From Spirosoma arboris (GTDB lineage Bacteria; Bacteroidota; Bacteroidia; Cytophagales; Spirosomataceae), in the NCBI RefSeq assembly GCF_009754945.1, contig NZ_WPIN01000011.1, forward strand, positions 124,001 to 188,000: DNA of 64,000 nucleotides, in the 5' to 3' direction. Within the stretch, counting starts at the first letter, position 1; each line of letters begins with the position of its first letter. Position numbers and translations under genes: made by a program. This document shows positions 8,360 to 17,300 of the stretch, in pieces. Under the pieces are notes generated by a model that saw only the letters and a program-made list of their open reading frames with translations, did no database searches and was not told the origin of the DNA.

Positions 8360-9397
8360 CTAAACAGTCAAAAAATCGAGCAATTCAACGTCTGTTTTAA
8401 GAAAATCTATCGCTTTTTGAGTTTGGTTTTTATTTTCTTTACTCCATCGTTTATTATAGGCAATAACGTGCATAATGGAGTTGCTCTCTCTATATATTTG
8501 AATAGTCATCCATGTATTTTTATCGACTTGCTCTTCAAGAAGTTTCCACCCATACTCCATTGTTAAAAGCGAATGAAACGCGTTTATTTGCTCATTGGGG
8601 TCAAAATTTAAGGAAGCTTGCCAATCGAAACCTAGCCAGTGATAGATGACTAATTTACCAGCTTTTATTTCAATCGCGTCGAATCCTGGCCAAGTAGTTG
8701 GATTATCCGTTAGTTCAGTTTCGATAGGGGGTTTAGGGCTTTGTCGTTCAAATACTACCTGTTGATGCTGATCAGGTTTAGCACCTAACTGAAGATAATC
8801 GTTTAGTTCAGTTTCAGGGTTTTCTGAATGGTGACTTCTGTGCAGTAATATGGCTAGAGGAAGACAAAAGCTGGATAAAGTCATGCTCCAGAGTGGATGG
8901 TCGGGGCAAAGAGCCAAGTCGAACAAATTTCCTATATTAGTTTTAGGGATCAGTTCCAGCCATTCATGCTCAGTGTCGATGTGCCCTTCATGTATTCCTG
9001 TATGTTCTAAATCAGAGAAATCGTTTTCAATTATTTTCCTGATCAATACCTGAAGGCTTCGATGCAGTTTATGATTCGGTAGTTTTAGTTCAGCAGCCCT
9101 TTTTAAATGATTATCGGAATGGCTATTACCGATGTAAGCCAATAAAGCTAAATTGGTAAAAACAGGAAAAACAGTATCCTGCCTCAGTACATTATTGTCT
9201 TTTTCTACGTAATAAGCTAGCCACTTATCGGTGAATTTTTTAGTCTCTTCATAAAGCTTATCGTCCCCACACATAAGTCCCAAAAGGCCTAATTTATGAT
9301 TACCGATTAATTCTGTTTCCTTCCCCCAATTAGCCAAACTTTTAATTAGCTTTTGGCGGATGTCAAATCGATTGGAAGCAATATTAATCCAGGCCAT
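8360..9397 (-). CDS. Unrecognised AT-rich gene; candidate immunity protein
   Basis: 345 residues, cytoplasmic, with no signal peptide or membrane segment. The N-terminal ~200 residues are helical with repeated Leu/His patterns; the C-terminal ~130 look alpha/beta (IEIKAGKLVIYHWLGFDWQ). I do not recognise it. It starts 11 bases after the stop of the DUF4157 protein and comes before the cluster's ATPase, where eCIS clusters have no conserved structural gene. Base composition stands out: 42 of 120 bases in 9061-9180 are G/C by hand count, against 38 of 60 in 11341-11400. Position and composition fit an immunity partner for the upstream toxin-like C-terminus; this is inference. Confidence 0.6.
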   Translation of the reverse strand: MAWINIASNRFDIRQKLIKSLANWGKETELIGNHKLGLLGLMCGDDKLYEETKKFTDKWLAYYVEKDNNVLRQDTVFPVFTNLALLAYIGNSHSDNHLKRAAELKLPNHKLHRSLQVLIRKIIENDFSDLEHTGIHEGHIDTEHEWLELIPKTNIGNLFDLALCPDHPLWSMTLSSFCLPLAILLHRSHHSENPETELNDYLQLGAKPDQHQQVVFERQSPKPPIETELTDNPTTWPGFDAIEIKAGKLVIYHWLGFDWQASLNFDPNEQINAFHSLLTMEYGWKLLEEQVDKNTWMTIQIYRESNSIMHVIAYNKRWSKENKNQTQKAIDFLKTDVELLDFLTV

Positions 9398-9408
9398 TCC
9401 AGTATTAA

Positions 9409-12400
9409 TTAAATTGTTTGTGTAGTAACCGTTACATTTCCTAACACCTGAGATACGTCCTCTTTTGATAAGCTATAGGGTTCTTTAGTTAATATAGCCC
9501 TTAATTTTACCATGATAACCCCTTTCACTTTTGCCAGCGTGGCGTCACTGATTTTAGCTTTACCCGCCAGAAAATAAGTGACGGTAACTTGCCCGGACTT
9601 CAGCAGAGAATCTATCTTTTTTACTTTATCTAAATCTCCACTTTCAAGAAGTTTTTCTCGTTTTTGGGTAATATTAGTCAGCAGATTATCGGTTGTTGCC
9701 GAGAACGGATTATCCCTCTCCTGCTGCTTTTGCTGGTTCTGGTAGCCAAAGTATTGCGGATGGTCCCCAAAAGCTCCTTTCGTATCGCCAATATGCAATT
9801 GACCTCCTCCTGGTTTCGAACTGCTCTGAATACCAAACTGGTCGAAACCAGGGTCCATAAGCCTTTTATCCGAAGCAACCAATGATTCAAATTCAGGCTT
9901 ATTCGCTTTCAACCAGTCGTCAGCTGCTTTCTCAGCTGCCAGAAGCTTTTCATTGCTTGTTGTGCGTTGCCAGTTACTCCGAGTTTCATTCCAGAACCAG
10001 GTAGTTCCGGCGGAATCTTTGCAATAATCATGGAGATTTCCCCCATGCGACCGGGCTTTATATTTTTCAATGGGCTGAACAGCTCCCGGTGGCACACCAT
10101 GACCATCATCCTCCTGAAGCTGAATCGAATCCTTAACCGGGTTAACCTCTCCTCGAATATGGTACTTAATACCTGGCTCATCCACCACCGTTAACGAAAC
10201 TAACCGATATTTTTTCTTAATGGACGCAAGAGTGGTAGTCATTTTCTTCCTATCCATTTTAGGCTCTTTTCCGGCAGTTTCGGCTTCTTTTACGGCTGCG
10301 TTCAGATCTTTTTCTTTTTCTGCTGGCGACCGGGTATCGTCTTTATCCTTGTTGAATAGATTTTTCATCTTCTTCAACATCTCCCCTATCCAGGCTACAA
10401 TTTTATCCAGTCCCCTATCAATTGGTTGACGGATACGCTTGATAATGCCGACCAGTTTGTCGGGTACGTTGCCCAGACCGACAAACTTGGCCAGGAACGC
10501 GATGATGACGGTCAGCGTGTTGGCCATGACCTGTTCAACTTTCTTGGCAGCGCCTTCTACCTGACCTGAGGCAATGGCGGAGATGGAGTCGATAAAGGAA
10601 GCGACGACGGCAGCAATCTGGTTGATTTTCTGGATGAAGAACGTAACGGTATTGTAGATGGCAATAATGGCCTGCACGACTGCGCCCGCCGGGTTCAGCA
10701 TGCTTACCAGTTTCATAACAGCGGCTTTGACCACCTCGGTCGTAATCATCTGAGTGATCTGAGCGATCATCTGATCTTTCATCTCACTGAGTTCAGCTTT
10801 GATCTGATCCCAGGCGGCCACAGGTCCATCTTTCACAAGCGTAACCAGTATACCTGCCGTTTTTTCCAGCACGACCAATACAGGCTCCGGAATGATTTTG
10901 ACCAGTTTGCTGCGAATATTTTGCCAGGTCAGGCCCAGGACGGAGAGTACCAGCTTGATGATCTCGAATAAATCGAATGACTTTGGAATATATACCCCTG
11001 CTTCGCCAAGAGGTCCGGTAAGCCACTTGATCAGAGCCGTTTTTAAGTGCTCAAGAATGTTACTCGCAAACAGTTCAAAGCCTCGTTTTCCCGCCTTCAC
11101 CAGGTTATTAACAAAGCCAATCGGGTTTTTCAGGATGGCGTGAAAAGCTGCTTTGGCTTTCGCAATGTAGGGCATGACGCCGGGTGCCACCACCGAGAAG
11201 AGTATCTCCAACAGGCTGATAACCTGATTGAGGCCCCAACTGATAAAATCGGACGCGATGCTGGCAAAGGAGCCGACAATTTTGGTGAATGCCCCGGCTA
11301 CTGTAATAATATCCTGAAAGGTCAGGGAAGTCAATGTATCGACAATTCGGCGCGGGATCGTGCGAACGAAGCCCATTAAGCCCTCCAGCGCGCCCTGGAA
11401 CCACGCCCAGGCACGGGGAATGGCGTTGCCTTTTTTGATGTTTTCCCAGATTTCCTCCTGCCCTATCAATTTCATAAACCCGCCAATGAGCGTATCGGCA
11501 TTGCGGGGAACCGGTTCGCCCGTAATGGGGTCTTCGCCGAGAATGGCTTTGAGTAAATCATAACCACGGGTGCCCTGAGCCAACGCAGCCAGGGGTTTCA
11601 GAATCGCATCCTTAACAATCTTCAGTATTTCGGTTACGACGTTGCCTGCAAAGTCAATCAACCGCCCGACGGGTTCGCTAAAGATGCGTTTGGCCCGATC
11701 CCACACGCCCCCAAGGTCGAATATATCGGTCCAGCTAAGCGAGTCGATGAAGCGATCCAGACTGGCTTTCAGATCACTTCCGATGTTGCCCAGCGTGGCC
11801 AGTTTCTGCTCAACCCAAGCTCCGGCCTTGTTGAACACTCCATGATTGTCGAGTGCCTGCGTAATCAGGTGCCCGCCCGGTACTAACTCCACCAGCGCCC
11901 GTAGAATATTGGCAGCACTCCGATCGGTAGACTGCATATTGATGGGATTGAACCCCAATATGATGGTCAGCAGTCGGTAACCGGGAATATTGTAGGCCTT
12001 ATCGGCGAAGTAATCCAGAGCATCCTGTACGCCCAATCGCTGAATGGGCGGTGGTGTTGTGGCCGTTGCTACTTTGGGACTACGCTGAATCGAATGGCCC
12101 TGTTGTATAGTATGGGTCAGTTCGTGAGCCAGCAATTGCTTGCCATCGCTGGTACCGGGCTGGTACTGATCGCGGGAGAAAAAGATGTGATTCTGATATG
12201 TAAATGCTCTGGCACTCAGGTGATTGTTTATACTAGCCGATTCGGGATCACTATGAATTCGGACATTGCTAAAGTCGGCACCAAAACGCGGTTCCATATA
12301 ACTACGTACATCGCCCGACATCGGCTGCCCACCCGTCGTTTTGTTCTGAATCGCCGACTGCGTACTCGCTGCAACGGCGGGTGCCCCATCACCGCTTTTT

Positions 12401-12843
12401 CGCTGCAGTTTATCATCTTCTTTCTTTTGAAGCTTGTCGTCCTGAGCCGGGGCTTTCTGGAGTTTATCGTCTTCTTTCTTCTGAATTTTCGTTTCGTTCA
12501 GCTCAGCCTTCTGCACCTTATCGTCGGGCATACTGGCTTTCTGAATTTTGTCATCTTCTTTTTTCTGAAGTTTATCGTCTGGCTGCCGTTGTAGTTTGTC
12601 ATCTTTGGTGGAGGTTGCCGGGGCAGGCATCCGCATGACTTTATCCGCCATTTTATCGGCTTCCTGCTCAAATTTATCGCCGGGCTGATTCACCCGCATT
12701 TTCATCTGAACAGCGGGGGCAGCGGTCTGGGTAGCTGGCTCGAAAAAATCACCACCACCCGCCTTCGCAAAGAAAGGCTGATTCGTTACCTGAGAAGCAG
12801 GTTTCGAAGGGGTTGCCGATGATTTATCTGAGCCGGATTTCAT
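9409..12843 (-). CDS. DUF4157 (eCIS core domain) protein, putative cargo toxin
   Basis: 1144 residues in four parts. Residues 1-80 are a disordered leader. About 81-150 are low-complexity repeats of DDKLQKKE type, about seven units. DUF4157 spans about 170-255 with the zinc-protease-like HELTH motif (His240, Glu241, His244), which is intact. About 280-835 is a long run of amphipathic and hydrophobic helices. After a charged linker (KDKDDTRSPAEKEKD) comes a polar C-terminal region of about 300 residues. DUF4157 is a known marker of cargo loaded by contractile injection systems, so this is probably the delivered effector. The C-terminus has no domain I can name; an FDQFG...HIGDTKG arrangement weakly recalls a PD-(D/E)XK nuclease. 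The 3' end is more AT-rich than the middle, like the next gene, suggesting exchange of the toxin tip with its partner. Confidence 0.8.
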   Translation of the reverse strand: MKSGSDKSSATPSKPASQVTNQPFFAKAGGGDFFEPATQTAAPAVQMKMRVNQPGDKFEQEADKMADKVMRMPAPATSTKDDKLQRQPDDKLQKKEDDKIQKASMPDDKVQKAELNETKIQKKEDDKLQKAPAQDDKLQKKEDDKLQRKSGDGAPAVAASTQSAIQNKTTGGQPMSGDVRSYMEPRFGADFSNVRIHSDPESASINNHLSARAFTYQNHIFFSRDQYQPGTSDGKQLLAHELTHTIQQGHSIQRSPKVATATTPPPIQRLGVQDALDYFADKAYNIPGYRLLTIILGFNPINMQSTDRSAANILRALVELVPGGHLITQALDNHGVFNKAGAWVEQKLATLGNIGSDLKASLDRFIDSLSWTDIFDLGGVWDRAKRIFSEPVGRLIDFAGNVVTEILKIVKDAILKPLAALAQGTRGYDLLKAILGEDPITGEPVPRNADTLIGGFMKLIGQEEIWENIKKGNAIPRAWAWFQGALEGLMGFVRTIPRRIVDTLTSLTFQDIITVAGAFTKIVGSFASIASDFISWGLNQVISLLEILFSVVAPGVMPYIAKAKAAFHAILKNPIGFVNNLVKAGKRGFELFASNILEHLKTALIKWLTGPLGEAGVYIPKSFDLFEIIKLVLSVLGLTWQNIRSKLVKIIPEPVLVVLEKTAGILVTLVKDGPVAAWDQIKAELSEMKDQMIAQITQMITTEVVKAAVMKLVSMLNPAGAVVQAIIAIYNTVTFFIQKINQIAAVVASFIDSISAIASGQVEGAAKKVEQVMANTLTVIIAFLAKFVGLGNVPDKLVGIIKRIRQPIDRGLDKIVAWIGEMLKKMKNLFNKDKDDTRSPAEKEKDLNAAVKEAETAGKEPKMDRKKMTTTLASIKKKYRLVSLTVVDEPGIKYHIRGEVNPVKDSIQLQEDDGHGVPPGAVQPIEKYKARSHGGNLHDYCKDSAGTTWFWNETRSNWQRTTSNEKLLAAEKAADDWLKANKPEFESLVASDKRLMDPGFDQFGIQSSSKPGGGQLHIGDTKGAFGDHPQYFGYQNQQKQQERDNPFSATTDNLLTNITQKREKLLESGDLDKVKKIDSLLKSGQVTVTYFLAGKAKISDATLAKVKGVIMVKLRAILTKEPYSLSKEDVSQVLGNVTVTTQTI

Positions 12844-12868
12844 GGTTAATTCATGCGTTTTGTCTCTG

Positions 12869-14308
12869 TTATTGCCATTCTACCCGAAGCATAGTTTTCA
12901 TCCAGGGCAGTTGTATCCGTGAAATGAGCCAGGGAAGTTGATCGACTAAAATATCGAAGGATGCCGTTTCAACCTGCAACAGCCAGTCACCATCGGCCCG
13001 CAGGGAGAGCTTACCGGGTCGTATCAGAAACGTACCGCGCAGGGCGTCAGTGGACGTATTGCGCAACGCTTCCCAGTAGCGGACAACGGTTCTGAGTAAA
13101 ACGTCCGCTTCTTCCAGTTCAGTAGCTGTCAGTGCCACGTCAGATTCTACCGGCATGTCCATCGGCAAATTGCATAGCACTTTAGGCAACAAAAGCTCGT
13201 ATTCCGGCGCAACGGTTTGACCAGTAGCCAGATAATACAGTAGACAGAGTGCTCGCTCGGGTTGCACTAACTGATCTCCCTGAGCAATTCCCAGCGCGCC
13301 AAAAAACTGGGCCAGAAATGGATGTAGCAAAACTAGTCCCGCATGATCTACATAAACCCCTTCCTGTACACTCAGTTGCCCGTTAGCTTGACGCTGTGTA
13401 TGCTGCTGGGCCTCTTCGTTTTCAGGATTCTGCCGGACCTCATCGTTTTTTTGCTCGATCGTTGGGGGTTGAGTAGACCATTTTTCAGATTGCGTGACAC
13501 TGGGCCAATGACGTTCCAGTTGCTGTTTCAGCCTGTCCGTTTTTACAATCGGAAGTGTATGCCAGACCTCAGACACAATCTGTTGCTCTGTCATCTGCCT
13601 GTGCTCGGCTAGATGGACAAAAGCGGTTTCCCAGAGCTGTCGAGTAACCAGCGCAAGTTCGGCAGGTTCACTTCCCGTAGCATGCAGAACTGTCAGGACA
13701 GCATGTAATATAGGTTGGTTTGCTGGCGACAGTCGGGTAAATAGAATTTCCAGAAAAACTGGCGAAAACTGGCGTATCAATCGGTTCCGTACAGGAGCAG
13801 AACTTAGTATTGATCGAATGCTGTCTACGAACGCGCGTCTCGTTATAGTGGCTTCAGATTCTTTATGCCACGAATCCAGTAAAACCTGCTCAAGTGTTTT
13901 CCCAACTGGCAGGCGAAAAAACCAGGGTAGGCTTCCAGTCTTCAGGAAATACACAAAGGCCTCCGTCACCGATTGTGCATTTGTCTTGCGAACACTAGTA
14001 TGATCGCTTTGGCCTGGATTCACGTCCACCAACGAGTTTTGCAGCTGAATAGACTGTTCTAAAGCCCGTTCCACCAATTCGACGATGTCTTGCTCCAGTC
14101 GATCCAGGGATACGACACCCGCGTCGATCTCCAGTCGGTCAATATACAGATGCCCATCCGACGGTGCACACCGATCCAGCGCCCGCTCGATGGCGGGCAG
14201 TAGCCAGTTCCGGCAGAGCTCCGGGAGCTGGCTATGGAGCGCCATGCCCTCGGATTCCGTGCCGTTCAGGTCGATATGGACATATTGTTGTCGGATGATG
14301 TGGGTCAT
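12869..14308 (-). CDS. Contractile injection system tape-measure protein (Afp14-like)
   Basis: 479 residues. The N-terminus (MTHIIRQQYVHIDLNGTESEG, then LCRNWLLPAIERALDRC and LYIDRLEIDAG) matches the conserved start of the CIS tape-measure family, which sets sheath/tube length. The centre is helical with a Gln/Glu-rich stretch (about 270-310), and the C-terminus has the conserved VYVDHAGLVLLHPFLAQFF segment. Its ATG overlaps the stop of the 1468-residue gene by 4 bases, so the two are coupled. Its place between the Afp13-position gene and the cargo/ATPase genes matches Afp-type gene order. Confidence 0.85.
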   Translation of the reverse strand: MTHIIRQQYVHIDLNGTESEGMALHSQLPELCRNWLLPAIERALDRCAPSDGHLYIDRLEIDAGVVSLDRLEQDIVELVERALEQSIQLQNSLVDVNPGQSDHTSVRKTNAQSVTEAFVYFLKTGSLPWFFRLPVGKTLEQVLLDSWHKESEATITRRAFVDSIRSILSSAPVRNRLIRQFSPVFLEILFTRLSPANQPILHAVLTVLHATGSEPAELALVTRQLWETAFVHLAEHRQMTEQQIVSEVWHTLPIVKTDRLKQQLERHWPSVTQSEKWSTQPPTIEQKNDEVRQNPENEEAQQHTQRQANGQLSVQEGVYVDHAGLVLLHPFLAQFFGALGIAQGDQLVQPERALCLLYYLATGQTVAPEYELLLPKVLCNLPMDMPVESDVALTATELEEADVLLRTVVRYWEALRNTSTDALRGTFLIRPGKLSLRADGDWLLQVETASFDILVDQLPWLISRIQLPWMKTMLRVEWQ

Positions 14309-17300
14309 TGCTGAACAGTGGTAGTCGTTGTCCCGAAACAGCCTTTGGTGGTAATTACTGTCAGACGCACTTTTGCGCCTAAGTTTCTGAGCGTAACAGC
14401 GTCAATTGTGTTACCAACGAAGAGCGGTTCAGCCGCCATAGGCACATCCCAGACCCAGGCTAAAATATCACCCACCGGTACATTCGTTTTCCCTGTAAAT
14501 TTAAAGAGAGGTATTCCTGCAGGTACATTGGAAATGGAAGCCTGCACTTTAGGCGTGGGTCCAGTACAACGGGCCTCGTAATTCGTATGTTGGCATTGAT
14601 TGCGATCGTTGTAGTTAAAAGCGGGAACTGGGGCTATTTTGCCAGATCGCCGGTTGGTCAGAATAGCGCCATCGAATGGCGCACCCGCAGCATCCTTTTC
14701 ATTCGTGTAGCGCATCGTCAGGCTGAAGGCCCCCTCGGATATGTTCACGGAATAATCAAAGTCAAGGCTGAACGTATCATCAATAAAATGCTCAATCAAG
14801 AGTACACCAAATGGGTCCTTATCCGTTGGTTCATACGTTATCACCAGGCGATTATCGCCATGATCCTCATCGGCCTGCTTCATAAACTTCTGTACGACCT
14901 CATTCAATTGCTTGATCACCTTCCCGATAGCACCCGTAAAATCAGCCCGGAGTGCATCTACAGGTAGCTGAAGCGCTGTTTCAGAACCAGGCAATTCGAT
15001 AGGCTTACCGTTAAACTGGAATCTCACAGCCGACTCCTGTTTGTAGGCATTATACGCCACAAGCTCACCAGGTGGCTGAATCCATAATCGATAAGCAGCC
15101 CGAACCGATTTACCATCGCTGGGTAGGTTGCAACAGGCATGCTGCAAGTCGATGGTGGCTGTCCAGTTATTGGTATCTCGTACTGTAATCGTAACAGCCT
15201 CTCCACTCTGAACCGGATCGGTACTGAATACGTCCTCATTGATTTGCAGCTCGTCGGCAGCTCGCTTGTAAAAATACGGGGGCGTCCCACCTTTGATATG
15301 AACAGCGGCCTGATATTGATTCTCTTTGCAGGAATAATCGGCCTCCGACACCGTCAGTCTTAGGAACGCTGGTATGGTCACCTCCTGAACTTCCGTTACG
15401 GCCCCAACAGCGTCGGTGACAATCAATCGGCGTACACCGGCTGCTACCGTTATAGGTCCATCAATAGAAACAGGAGCCGCATCGTCAATCTGAACCTGAT
15501 AGGGGGCAGTGCCTCCCGTTGGCTCAATGGTCAGTGGAGCGTCCTCATTCTCTGTGGTAAGGCCGGCACTCACTGAAAAAGCAAGAGGTGGCAGACAGGT
15601 GTGATTTACAGTTTTGGTGGCCGTGCAGGAACGATTGTCGGTAATGGTAATCACCACATCCGTATCGCCGGGCAAGGTATCGCTGGTGTACTGGTTGCTG
15701 TTCGCAATGGTTCCCCGATCAGCCGTATACGGCCCCTGGCCACCCTGAATGCCGAACGTAACCACATACGTATTGGTCGCATCGTCACTGCATATATACC
15801 GCGGTTCGCCCAGAACAAGCTGTTGGCCAATCTGAATCGTTTGCGGGTACGATTCCGTCGTTTCGGCATCCTGAATTATCAGCTTGCGGGAGCCCGTATT
15901 CAGCGAAAGAATTCCTTCTAGTGGCTTGTAATCGTCCCCATCTACTTTCACACTATAGGGTCCTACGCCACCTTTCGGAGTCAGGGTTACCTCGGCCTGG
16001 CCGTTCTCATTCGTACAGCCAATAACATACGTAAAGGAGGGCTTAACTTTGGGTAGTACAAACTGCACCGACGAGCCCGAACCATATAAATAAGGCAGGT
16101 AAAAATCAGCGATCACCGTGCCATCCGTCAATTCATTAACGGCATCGGCAATGATCTTTTTCAAGGCATCTTCCTGAGCGGGAGGAACTTCTGTTGGTTT
16201 TGGAGGTACTACACCCGTCAAGGCGCCTAACACCAGCCGGATATCGTCGTTAGCCGCCAATAGTCGATCCTTACTAATGCGGGAAAAAGCATTCAGTAAG
16301 ATATTAGTATTGGCGAGCGGTTGAGCTGGCTGCGCCGAAGCCAGGAGTAGCGTCGATGCCTGTAATCGGGTTGCTGTAGCAAGCTGAAAGGCATTCAGGT
16401 TAACCATCAGCGTTGGAGCAACCGGGTCCGGATCATCATGGTAGACGAGGACAAATGTACCGCCCATGGGCACGCCCGCTTTATGCTGAATGCCTGGATT
16501 TTTTTGCAGGAAGAAACTAAGAAACTGTTGCTGTTTGAGTTCTTTAAGCCGTCGTTTATACTCATCCTCAATGGATCGAATGGGCTCGAGTTTGCAGGTG
16601 AAGAGAATCTGCTCAAACTGGTTTATCAAATCCGCTTCGGGCAGAAATGGAGCCAGGGCTGGGGGTTGTTTTGTTACTTCATCACTTCGGAAGTAGCGAA
16701 TCATCCCATTCAGATCCTGGTATTTATTCTCGAAGTCGGCAAAATTCAATTGATCCAGGCTGTCAGGTATACTTTCAGCCAGTTTGGTCAGGTAATAAAT
16801 AGAGACAACGAAGGGTTGAAATTTTGGGTTGGGGGCAATGGTAGCGGTAAACAATTTACAAAAGACAAGCAGGACTGTATTGCTATCGATACTGTTTTGA
16901 TCGACCTCGATATACGGCATTCCCTGCAATTGGGCCTGATATTTTTCATACCAGGCGCCTAATGTTCCGGCCGCATAGCTGTAATTGGCTGCATAGGTTT
17001 TAAGCAATGGTAACTGAGGGGTTCCGGCAGGCTCTTTCCCGTCGATCGGCAGGTTGTAAAAATCCCGAATCCCCTCTGCCAGTGCCGACAGAAGTTCTTC
17101 TCGGAAGGCATCGAACAAGGCTTCCAAATCCTGAAATCGGGTCGATTCCTTCGTTAGATCAATGGCTATTTTTTCGTCGAAAGCGCCCGTTCGTAACGCA
17201 ACAATATCGATGGGCAGCCGGTATTGACTTTTCAGACTCAACAGGGTGGTCAGTACCGATTGATAGTTTTTCCCCAAATGCCCTTCGATCCGCAGGAAAT

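Noticed and set aside
12094..12594. 166-residue plus-strand frame opposite the effector gene
   Set aside because: It is the reverse frame of the DDKLQ repeat region; hydrophobic repeats there are a by-product of the repeat DNA.
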